DNA of 8,857 bases, from contig CANKPO010000040.1 of NCBI GenBank assembly GCA_947484535.1, positions 1-8,857 of the forward strand, given 5' to 3'. Of this stretch, positions 1-5,606 are shown piece after piece. Origin of the DNA: Caulobacteraceae bacterium (lineage in GTDB: Bacteria; Pseudomonadota; Alphaproteobacteria; Caulobacterales; Caulobacteraceae). The stretch's first letter is position 1. Each line of letters begins with the position of its first letter. Under the pieces are notes generated by a model. It made no database searches and had not been told where the DNA came from. It saw only the letters and a list, made by a program, of their open reading frames with translations. Position numbers and translations under genes: made by a program.

Positions 1-368
1 GCCAGTATGGCGAATTGCGGCAGGTCTGCGTCCGGCATGGCGATCTGAATACTGGCATGCATCCGGTCCAGATTGGCAAGCGACTCTGAGAGCGAGCGGC
101 CCAACACGGTCATGACCGTCGCATAGGGACCGCCCCAAGCGGCGGCCACCCAATGTTCTCCAAAGGCGTGAAGCGTATCGTCGACCGAGAGGTTGGCCAC
201 CTCCGCCGCCGTCGTGATCAGTTTGAATGTGACCTCATCGAGATAGGATTCCCCACTCACGAAAGAGGCATCGTCGAGCTCGGAGCGTTTGAGAATTTCA
301 TCCCAAGTCGGTTGACCAAACTGGGAAAGCACCATGTCCCTTGCGGATCGATGGATCATACCAAACAT
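1..368 (-). CDS. H-NOX (haem NO/O2-binding, HNOB) domain protein, 3' end cut by window edge
   Basis: Reading the minus strand from an ATG at 368 gives 122 codons that run off the left edge. The start MFGMIHRSARDMV, the segment SGESYLDEVTFKL (residues 38-50), GEHWV (70-74) and NLDRMHASI (99-107) match the H-NOX pattern, in which the proximal haem ligand is the His of a LDxxHxxI stretch; here that is His104. H-NOX domains bind haem and sense NO, or O2 in some anaerobes, usually signalling to a histidine kinase, diguanylate cyclase or chemoreceptor. By alignment from memory, the positions equivalent to the O2-stabilising Trp9 and Asn74 of the Thermoanaerobacter protein are Ala and Trp, which would favour NO sensing. 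The distal Tyr position and the YxSxR haem-propionate motif lie outside the window. An AGGGGG stretch about 8 bases upstream supports this start. The protein may be a stand-alone domain or fused to an output domain. It has no obvious functional tie to the catabolic genes. Confidence 0.9.
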   Translation of the reverse strand, partial: MFGMIHRSARDMVLSQFGQPTWDEILKRSELDDASFVSGESYLDEVTFKLITTAAEVANLSVDDTLHAFGEHWVAAAWGGPYATVMTVLGRSLSESLANLDRMHASIQIAMPDADLPQFAIL

Positions 369-570
369 AACAACGCCCCCTGAACCTGAGGACTTTTTAA
401 CATAATAACGAAAGCTATCAATGTTCTGATTATCGGTTCATTTTGCCGTGGCTGGTAGCCGATGGATAGGGTTTTTCGCCGCCATTGCCACTTGCAATAC
501 AATAGTCATCATTGGTCCGTCGGTGCGAAAGAGACCTGTGAACCCCTGCGGAGCAATCGCGCTCAAGGCT
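369..570. other. Intergenic region between thiolase 3' end and H-NOX start
   Basis: About 200 bases without a supported gene. The part nearest the H-NOX start (about 391-440) is AT-rich against a GC-rich background and is the likely site of the H-NOX promoter. A TTGATA hexamer reads on the minus strand at 421-416, but I could not pair it with a well-spaced -10. A short inverted repeat, ATTGC-5-GCAAT, lies at 484-498; it is too short to call. No U-tract terminator follows the thiolase stop. Confidence 0.4.
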
Positions 571-1731
571 TTAGGCTATCCGCTCCACCACGATTGCGGC
601 ACCGACCCCGCCCGCCCCTGTCGCCACCACGATGCCGAAGCGGCCATCACAGGCATCGAGCGCATCCAAGAGGCTCGACATCAGGATCGCGCCGGTCGCG
701 CCCATGGGATGGCCCTTGGCCAGGTGACCGCCACCAACATTGACCCTTTCCGGATCAACGTTCCAGTCTCGGAAAAACTTGGCAATGGTAACGGCAAAAG
801 CCTCCATGAACTCGACCCGGTCCATATCTTCAAGCGTTAGACCGGCCTGCTTGAGGGCTCGCTCCATTGCGGTAAAGCCAGCGAGCAGTGAGGCCTCAGG
901 ATCTCCGCCCGCCTCAGCATAGGCCAAGATACGGGCCCGGGCCCGCTCGCCAGAAGCCGGCGCTCCGCCGATCAGGGCCAAGCCTGCGCCATCACAGATT
1001 GGCGGGGCGTGGGCGACCGTGTGGCGATGATCAATGGGACCGTCGAGGGCGGCTTCATAAGTCTTGGCCAACAGTTGGAAACTCGGCCTCATGGCCGCCA
1101 GCGACTCGGCCGTCGTCTTGGCCCGAAGGCACTCCTCGACCGTCAAATTTCCCATAGAAATCCGCGACGCAATCAAGGCCGGGGTGTCCTCGGCCGCCTG
1201 AGAGCGGGTCTGTGACATGAGGGCGGTCGCGTCCATCGCCTCACGCGTGACATTCTCGGCCTCAGCCAACCGATCTGCTGCCAGCACAACGGGAATGTAG
1301 CGCGAGCGCTTGGGGAAACTCTCGTCCGTATAGTAGTCAGCGGCGTCCCCCATGAACGGCACCCGAGACATCATCTCGACCCCACCGGCAAGAGCACGGT
1401 CAACGCCGCCCTGCACTACGCGCGCGGCCGCATGGCCAATCGCCGTCAAGCCTGAGACGCAATAGTTATTGAGCGAGAAGGCATAGGCCCTTTCGGAAAT
1501 CTTCGCATGGAGCTTGCTGACCAGAGCGATATTGCCGCCTTGAGCGCCGATCTGACCGACCGATCCCAAGATGAGCGCATCGACCTGATAAGCATCGTGG
1601 CCACGCTGGGCCATCGCCTCGATCAGACCGCCGACCAGCTCCTGCGGCTTGAACGCCGCCAATCCCCCGTCCGGCCGCGCTTTTCCGCGCGGTGTTCGCA
1701 CCGCATCGTAAATCCAAACATCCAAGACCAT
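571..1731 (-). CDS. Thiolase-family enzyme (acetyl-CoA C-acyltransferase-like) with altered active-site residues
   Basis: 386 residues, the usual length for a thiolase (acyl-CoA + acetyl-CoA to/from 3-ketoacyl-CoA), predicted cytoplasmic. It opens with the typical YDAVRTPRGK. The nucleophilic Cys is present in NNYCVSGL (Cys91), and the catalytic His is in GGHLAKGHPMGATG (His341). Two other hallmark positions differ. The Asn or His of the N/H-EAF motif is Met309 (FMEAFA), and the second catalytic Cys, normally in a C-x-GGG-x-G stretch near the C-terminus, appears as Thr371 in VVATGAGGVGAA. The fold looks intact, so this is not a broken gene, but the chemistry may differ from classical biosynthetic or degradative thiolases. 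The ATG at 1731 follows GGGAGAG very closely; a TTG two codons in would be better spaced but is less likely. It lies 45 bases downstream of the SnoaL remnant on the same strand and may share its transcript. A role in shortening an acyl-CoA side chain made by the neighbouring pathway is inference. Confidence 0.9.
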   Translation of the reverse strand: MVLDVWIYDAVRTPRGKARPDGGLAAFKPQELVGGLIEAMAQRGHDAYQVDALILGSVGQIGAQGGNIALVSKLHAKISERAYAFSLNNYCVSGLTAIGHAAARVVQGGVDRALAGGVEMMSRVPFMGDAADYYTDESFPKRSRYIPVVLAADRLAEAENVTREAMDATALMSQTRSQAAEDTPALIASRISMGNLTVEECLRAKTTAESLAAMRPSFQLLAKTYEAALDGPIDHRHTVAHAPPICDGAGLALIGGAPASGERARARILAYAEAGGDPEASLLAGFTAMERALKQAGLTLEDMDRVEFMEAFAVTIAKFFRDWNVDPERVNVGGGHLAKGHPMGATGAILMSSLLDALDACDGRFGIVVATGAGGVGAAIVVERIA

Positions 1732-1776
1732 CTCTCCCGCCGCCGCCTAGCCCCACCGCAAAGTGCGAGGATTGGC

Positions 1777-2046
1777 TCATAGTGAATTTGATAGTGCAAG
1801 TGAAGAGGCCGTCTCGCCTCTGGCCTTACCCGAGCAACTTGCCCGCTCATAATCGTCCCACCATTCCTGAACCTTGCCGTTGCGAACACCCAGATCACCG
1901 ACCTTACGCCAGTCGCTGTTCCTCCCGGCATCCATCATCGCTTGAACGACAGCCAACCTCTCGGAGTCGGTGTCCTGCGCGGCGGCAGGAACGGGAGAGA
2001 CTGTTAAGGCGCACAGGATTGCGACGAGTGCCAGTTTCAGCTTCAT
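1777..2046 (-). pseudogene. Secreted SnoaL/NTF2-like protein with large internal in-frame deletion (remnant)
   Basis: The reading frame encodes 89 residues. Residues 1-24 form a clear Sec signal peptide: MKLK, then a hydrophobic run, ending PAAAQ. Residues 29-51 (SERLAVVQAMMDAGRNSDWRKVGDL) resemble the first helices of SnoaL-like proteins, where the pattern is MAEAW...DWRKVADLF. The next residues, GVRNGKVQEWWDDYERA, resemble the last beta strands of the same fold, where the pattern is GGLIKVWREYYDR. The central 70 or so residues that normally lie between, including the RxD active-site strand, are missing. The intact minus-strand gene at 4882-5298 has both flanking segments and the middle, which makes the deletion visible. 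The C-terminal 20 residues after ERA are low-complexity and unlike the family. It could still be expressed as a small secreted protein, but an NTF2 cone could not form. The ATG at 2046 has only a weak GGTGAT-like ribosome site. It is the first gene of the minus-strand group. Confidence 0.65.
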
Positions 2047-2201
2047 CTGTTATCACCGAGGATCGCCAAATGGGCCCAAATGTGGGATTCAACTGGGACC
2101 TTAGGACGCGGACCTCAAATTGACTTGCACAACAAGACTTAGGGGCTAGGGTATTGTCAAGGGTCGCCGACGTGACCCCTTCGAAATCTAGGAGATATGT
2201 G
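2047..2201. promoter_or_regulatory. Divergent intergenic region upstream of carotenoid oxygenase and SnoaL remnant
   Basis: This 155-base gap separates two divergently oriented transcription units and should hold a promoter for each. On the plus strand TTGACT (2120-2125) and the overlapping TTGCAC (2125-2130) could be -35 elements, and TAGGGT (2147-2152) a poor -10, 16 bases after the latter. A small inverted repeat CTTG-CACAA-CAAG spans about 2124-2136 and overlaps these hexamers, so it could be an operator, but its arms are short. No regulator gene is present in the window. Confidence 0.3.
2190..2195 (+). promoter_or_regulatory. Shine-Dalgarno AGGAGA that fixes the carotenoid oxygenase start
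   Basis: A strong AGGAGA lies 6 bases before the ATG at 2202. The frame is open upstream to a TTG at 2154, but that start would place this ribosome site inside the gene and add 16 residues with no family resemblance. The ATG at 2202 is therefore preferred. Confidence 0.75.
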
Positions 2202-3680
2202 ATGCACGCCGTTCGTCACGCACCGGTGAAGACATCGTTGCAACCCAGCAACCACCCCTATCTCAATGGGGCTTGGACGCCTCAGCACGAAGAGGTTGAT
2301 GCGACAGATCTGGACGTTATCGAAGGGGTGATTCCCACCGATATTGACGGGATCTATGTGCGCAACACCGAAAATCCGGTGCAGCAGCCGCTCGGTCGTT
2401 ACCATCCCTTTGATGGCGACGGCATGATCCACATGATCGACTTTAAGGGCGGCCGCGCCAACTATCGCAATCGCTTTGTCCGCACCCGCGGCTTTCAAGC
2501 CGAACAGGAGGCCGGTCAGGCGCTCTGGGGCGGTCTGATGGATGGCCCCAAGGTCTCGCTGCGCCCGGGCTTTGGCGCGCAAGGGGCGATGAAGGATGCT
2601 TCCAGCACCGATGTGGTGATCCACGGCGGAAAGATCGTCTCGACCTTCTATCAGTGCGGTGAGGCCTATTGGCTCGATCCGGAGACCCTCGAACAGGGCG
2701 GCGTCGCCAGCTGGGGACCGCTCGATGGGGTGTCGGCCCATACCAAGGTGGATGAGGCCACTGGCGATCTTCTGTTCTTCAACTATTCAAAATATCCGCC
2801 CTACATGCATTACGGCGTTGTCGATCTGACGGGCAAGCTGATCCATTATGTGCCCATTCCCCTGCCCGGGCCGCGCCTGCCGCACGACATGACCTTCAGT
2901 GAGAACTACGCGATCCTGAATGATCTGCCGGTGTTCTGGGACGAAGAGCTGCTCAAGCGCGATATCCACGCGGTGCGCGCCCATGACGGCATCCCCTCAC
3001 GCTTTGGCCTGATCCCCCGCTTTGGCAAGACCGAAGACATCCGCTGGTTCAATGCCGATCCGACCTACATCCTGCACTTCCTCAATGCCTATGAAGAGGG
3101 CGACGAGGTGATCATGGATGGCTATTTCCAAGAAAACCCAACCCCCGGACCTCTGGCTGACGCCCCTGCGGGCTATGCGCAGATGATGGGCTTTGTCGAT
3201 GAACACAGCTTCTTGCCCAAGCTCCACCGTTGGCATTTCAATCTGAAGACCGGCGAGACGCGAGAATATCACCTCGATGACCGCGTGCTCGAATTTGGCA
3301 TGTTCAACCAGCGTTATGCCGGCAAGCCCTATCGCTATGCCTATAGCAGCAAGTCCAAGCCCGGCTGGTTCCTGTTCAATGGCTTCGTCAAACATGATCT
3401 GGTGACGGGCGAATCCTGGACCATCGACCTTCCCGAAGGCCGCTTTGCCAGCGAAGCGCCCTTCGTCCCTCGGATCAATGCTAAGGATGAGGACGACGGC
3501 TATCTGGTCAGCTTCATCATCGACGAGCTCAAGGGCACGTCCGAATGCATCCTGATCGACTGCAAGCGCTTTGAAGATGGCCCCGTCGTGCGCATCGCCC
3601 TGCCCCACAAGATCAGCAGCGGCACCCACAGCGTTTGGGCCGACCGTGAGCTGATCCAGAACGGTCGCCACAGCGCCTAA
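2202..3680 (+). CDS. Carotenoid oxygenase (RPE65/CCO) family alkene-cleaving dioxygenase
   Basis: 492 residues from the ATG at 2202, a normal length for this seven-bladed propeller family, whose members use Fe(II) and O2 to split a C=C bond into two carbonyls. The N-terminal signature is GVIPTDIDGIYVRN followed by GRYHPFDGDGMIH (about residues 65-77). The four iron-ligand histidines can be placed: His180 (SAHTKVD), His228 (LPHDMTFS), His292 (ILHFLNAYEE) and His476 (GTHSVWAD). Likely second-shell glutamates are Glu364 (LEFGMFNQRY) and Glu418 (SEAPFVPR). The FDGDG segment is closer to apocarotenoid-type members than to lignostilbene dioxygenases, which usually have FNGDG. I see no Lys where lignostilbene dioxygenases hold the substrate phenol; that stretch here reads TFYQCGEAYW (148-157). 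No signal peptide, so it is cytoplasmic. It heads a three-gene set with an SDR 37 bases and an NTF2-like gene further downstream. The substrate is unknown: apocarotenoid, stilbenoid or another aryl alkene. Confidence 0.93.
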   Translation: MHAVRHAPVKTSLQPSNHPYLNGAWTPQHEEVDATDLDVIEGVIPTDIDGIYVRNTENPVQQPLGRYHPFDGDGMIHMIDFKGGRANYRNRFVRTRGFQAEQEAGQALWGGLMDGPKVSLRPGFGAQGAMKDASSTDVVIHGGKIVSTFYQCGEAYWLDPETLEQGGVASWGPLDGVSAHTKVDEATGDLLFFNYSKYPPYMHYGVVDLTGKLIHYVPIPLPGPRLPHDMTFSENYAILNDLPVFWDEELLKRDIHAVRAHDGIPSRFGLIPRFGKTEDIRWFNADPTYILHFLNAYEEGDEVIMDGYFQENPTPGPLADAPAGYAQMMGFVDEHSFLPKLHRWHFNLKTGETREYHLDDRVLEFGMFNQRYAGKPYRYAYSSKSKPGWFLFNGFVKHDLVTGESWTIDLPEGRFASEAPFVPRINAKDEDDGYLVSFIIDELKGTSECILIDCKRFEDGPVVRIALPHKISSGTHSVWADRELIQNGRHSA

Positions 3681-3717
3681 TCGCCTGCCAATTTCTCAAG
3701 ACGAAAGCAAAGACCCT

Positions 3718-4476
3718 ATGGAGATCAAAGACAGTGTTGCCCTGGTAACAGGCGGCAATCGCGGCATTGGTGAGGCCTTTGTTCGCGCCTTCCTCGCCGC
3801 CGGAGCGCGTCATGTCTATGTCGGCACGCGTGATGTGACCAATGCCCAGCATCTGGTCGACGAGGGCGCAGGCCGCGTCACCGCCATCGCTCTGGATGTC
3901 AGCCGCCAAGAGACCATTGATGCGGCGGCCAAGACCTGCACGGACGTTACTATCCTGGTCAATAATGCCGGACAGTTCCAGATGCAGACCCTGATGCGGG
4001 CACCCGATATGAGCTCGGCAAGGGCGGAGATGGAGGTCAACTATTTTGGCCCTCTGGCCATGACCCGCGCCTTTGCCCCGATCTTGGCCAAGAGCTCTGA
4101 AAGCGCGATTGCCAACGTCCTGTCGGCGGGCGGTATCGTCGCCATCCCGGGCATGGGGGGCTATAGCCCCTCGAAATTCGCGGCCCGCGCCATGTCGACC
4201 TGCCTACGGGCAGAGCTGGCGCCGCAAAATACCAGCGTTACCGCCCTGATCGTCGGTTCTGTCGATACGCGCATGGCCGCCCATGTTGAGGGTGCCAAAG
4301 AGACCCCCGCCTATATTGCCGATGTTGGCCTAAAGGCCATCAAGCGCGGCGCCGATGAGGTCGATACGGACTATATGGCCATCGAGGTTCGCGCCGGCGT
4401 CGCGCGGGACCCCAAGGCCTATGAACTGCAAATGCGCCGGTCCCTGTCGGGCGAGCGCGTCACCACTGGCCGCTGA
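3718..4476 (+). CDS. Short-chain dehydrogenase/reductase (classical SDR)
   Basis: 252 residues, the classical SDR length. The Rossmann nucleotide motif is TGGNRGIG (residues 11-18), Asp60 caps the adenine pocket (ALDVS) and NNAG is at 82-85. The catalytic set is complete: Asn108 (EVNYFG), Ser136 (VLSAGG), Tyr149 and Lys153 (YSPSK). GTRD at 36-39 puts an Arg just after the second beta strand, which usually favours NADP(H). SDRs of this type interconvert alcohols and ketones or aldehydes. Next to an enzyme that makes two carbonyl products, it is a natural candidate to reduce one of them, or to oxidise an alcohol precursor; this is inference. The start at 3718 has only a weak GA-rich ribosome site (GAAAGCAAAGA). 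It sits 37 bases after the oxygenase and 15 bases before the NTF2-like gene, so all three are probably co-transcribed. Confidence 0.93.
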   Translation: MEIKDSVALVTGGNRGIGEAFVRAFLAAGARHVYVGTRDVTNAQHLVDEGAGRVTAIALDVSRQETIDAAAKTCTDVTILVNNAGQFQMQTLMRAPDMSSARAEMEVNYFGPLAMTRAFAPILAKSSESAIANVLSAGGIVAIPGMGGYSPSKFAARAMSTCLRAELAPQNTSVTALIVGSVDTRMAAHVEGAKETPAYIADVGLKAIKRGADEVDTDYMAIEVRAGVARDPKAYELQMRRSLSGERVTTGR

Positions 4477-4491
4477 TCAGAAAGAGCCCCT

Positions 4492-4878
4492 ATGACCCCT
4501 CAGCAATATCTGGACCTTGCCGAACGTTTTGTCGGTGCCATTCAGTCGGGCGACACCGACACGGTTCGCGCCTGCTATCACCCCGACGCCAAGCTCTGGC
4601 ACAATACGGACAATATTGAGCAGACCGTCGATCAGAACATGAAGGTGCTCGGCTGGTTCATCAATAACCTGCCCGACCGCAACTATCGGGTTCTGCGCCG
4701 CGAGGCCCTGTCCGATGGCTTCCTGCAACAGCACGTGCTCGAGGCCACCCTGCCCGACGGCAGCCTGTTCAAGATGTCGGCCTGCGTTGTGGTGCGGGTC
4801 GAGAATGGCGTCATCACCCGCCTCGACGAATATCTAGACTCCGCCGAGGCTTCGGTGCTGCGCAAATTTGGCCGTTAA
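4492..4878 (+). CDS. NTF2-like/SnoaL-type small protein (nuclear transport factor 2 family)
   Basis: 128 residues, a full single NTF2-fold domain with no signal peptide. The N-terminal helix YLDLAERFVGAIQSGDTDTV leads to the strand PDAKLWHNTDNI (Trp36-His37-Asn38). Then come FLQQHVLEATLPDG (His81) and the final strand pair ACVVVRVENGVITRLDEYLDSA. This resembles the large SnoaL-like group ending in ITRLDEYLD. The fold hosts isomerases, hydratases, cyclases, epoxide hydrolases and cofactorless lyases, so the family does not give a reaction. The Arg and first Asp of limonene epoxide hydrolase are replaced by His81 and Leu83, which argues against that activity; Asp112 and Glu113 remain as possible acid/base groups. 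It is the third gene of the oxygenase-SDR set, only 15 bases after the SDR, with a GA-rich AAAGAG ribosome site. It probably acts on the precursor or product of the oxygenase. Confidence 0.88.
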   Translation: MTPQQYLDLAERFVGAIQSGDTDTVRACYHPDAKLWHNTDNIEQTVDQNMKVLGWFINNLPDRNYRVLRREALSDGFLQQHVLEATLPDGSLFKMSACVVVRVENGVITRLDEYLDSAEASVLRKFGR

Positions 4879-4881
4879 GCC

Positions 4882-5298
4882 CTATCGCGTGGACTGGTCG
4901 AAATCTTCGACCAGTCCCATCGCGCTCAAAAGGTGATGGCGGTCATAATATTCGCGCCAGACCTTGATCAGCCCGCCTTCGAATTCCAAGACCCCGACGA
5001 CCGGCGCTGAGCCTTCTTTGCCGCGATAGACGAAGCGGTCTGTGCGCTCCATATAGATGTGGCCGTCAATGACGCCGACATGGTGCAGATCCAGCGTGAT
5101 GGACTCCAGTCCGTCGCCCAATCCCGCAACCCGCTTATAGACCGCCTCACGACCCACAACGGGCTCGACCATCATCGAATGGAGCACGCCGTCGGGCGTG
5201 AACATATCTGCGACCTTGCGCCAATTGAGCGTGTGCCAAGCTTCGGCCATCTCGTGGGTAAGGGCGATTTTTTCAGCATCAGATAGGGCTTGGGCCAT
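4882..5298 (-). CDS. NTF2/SnoaL-like protein, limonene-1,2-epoxide-hydrolase-like
   Basis: 138 residues from the ATG at 5298, one NTF2-fold domain, no signal peptide. The helix EMAEAWHTLNWRKVADMFTP is followed by DGVLHSMMVEPVVGREAV, then the strand GHIYMERTDRFV and the closing strand LIKVWREYYDRHHLL. In limonene epoxide hydrolase the Asp-Arg-Asp catalytic set lies in ERVD and WRDYFD. Here Arg85 and Asp87 are kept and the third position is Glu116 (WREYYD), a conservative swap. The Tyr and Asn that bind the water are Leu39 and Ser41, so epoxide hydrolysis is possible but unproven. A TTG at 5304 is an alternative start and has the better-spaced AGGA (7 bases). It converges on the preceding NTF2 gene with a 3-base gap. 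Its C-terminal codons form a perfect hairpin. It is divergent from the TonB receptor. Confidence 0.88.
   Translation of the reverse strand: MAQALSDAEKIALTHEMAEAWHTLNWRKVADMFTPDGVLHSMMVEPVVGREAVYKRVAGLGDGLESITLDLHHVGVIDGHIYMERTDRFVYRGKEGSAPVVGVLEFEGGLIKVWREYYDRHHLLSAMGLVEDFDQSTR
4891..4917. terminator. Perfect 12-bp inverted repeat at convergent gene junction (possible bidirectional terminator)
   Basis: GGACTGGTCGAA (4891-4902) and TTCGACCAGTCC (4906-4917) are exact reverse complements around a 3-base ATC loop. The stem lies inside the last codons of the minus-strand NTF2 gene (coding Gly-Leu-Val-Glu-Asp-Phe-Asp-Gln-Ser) and 12 bases past the stop of the plus-strand NTF2 gene. No T-run follows on either strand, so it is not a classical intrinsic terminator. 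It may still stop or protect both convergent transcripts. Confidence 0.5.
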
Positions 5299-5606
5299 GG
5301 TCAAAACGCGGTCCTGTTTTTCGCTCTTTCCACGCTGGAGAGCGGCTAAAAAATAGCTTGCATAAAAGTACCATCCATTGGCAAGATAATTCTAATGGCA
5401 CGGTAGGATTCCGCCTTTGGGATCCATTCGCGACCACGATTGGATGGAAACGTCTATTGGGTTCAACCTCGATTTATCGCCTCAATCGAAGGTCAAACAC
5501 CATTGATCCTTCTTTCGAACCCATCTTCGAGGTGGAAAGACTGCTGACGAAAACAACAAACAAGCCAACGAGCTCAAATCGATTTGGCAAAGGGGAGATC
5601 AAGCTA
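5299..5606. promoter_or_regulatory. 308-base divergent leader between NTF2 gene and TonB receptor
   Basis: No supported gene. The receptor frame is open backwards to a TTG at 5358, but that 83-residue extension has no family character and would precede the signal peptide, so I treat it as untranslated leader. The segment 5345-5396 is AT-rich, with a small inverted repeat GCTA-5-TAGC (5345-5357), TTGCAT at 5358-5363 and GATAAT at 5385-5390. The spacing of the last two (21 bases) is too long for a normal sigma-70 promoter. TCGATT-9-AATCGA is a further weak inverted repeat near 5468-5488. Promoters for both flanking genes should lie here, leaving a plus-strand leader of perhaps 200 bases. Confidence 0.4.
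5591..5597 (+). promoter_or_regulatory. Shine-Dalgarno AGGGGAG for the TonB receptor GTG start
   Basis: A strong purine-rich site 9 bases before the GTG at 5607. The translation that follows begins at once with a basic n-region and a hydrophobic signal peptide core, which fixes this GTG as the start; no in-frame ATG exists between 5358 and 5607. Confidence 0.75.

Noticed and set aside
153..383. Short plus-strand open frame at the left end
   Set aside because: The minus strand here encodes an unmistakable H-NOX domain.
446..520. Minus-strand 24-codon open frame (starting MMTIVLQVAM) between thiolase and H-NOX
   Set aside because: No convincing ribosome site and too short to support without conservation data.
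2120..2152. Sigma-70 promoter TTGACT/TTGCAC with TAGGGT before the oxygenase
   Set aside because: The -10 matches only weakly and the spacing depends on which -35 is chosen; mentioned in the intergenic entry but not called.
2154..2201. N-terminal extension of the carotenoid oxygenase from a TTG at 2154
   Set aside because: A strong AGGAGA sits 6 bases before the ATG at 2202; the 16 extra residues have no family resemblance.
2997..3671. Minus-strand open frame of about 224 codons opposite the carotenoid oxygenase
   Set aside because: Shadow of the plus-strand gene, which carries all four iron-ligand histidines; the minus translation has no recognisable motif.
5358..5606. 83-residue N-terminal extension of the TonB receptor from a TTG
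   Set aside because: It would precede a clear signal peptide, has no family character, and the GTG at 5607 has a good ribosome site.
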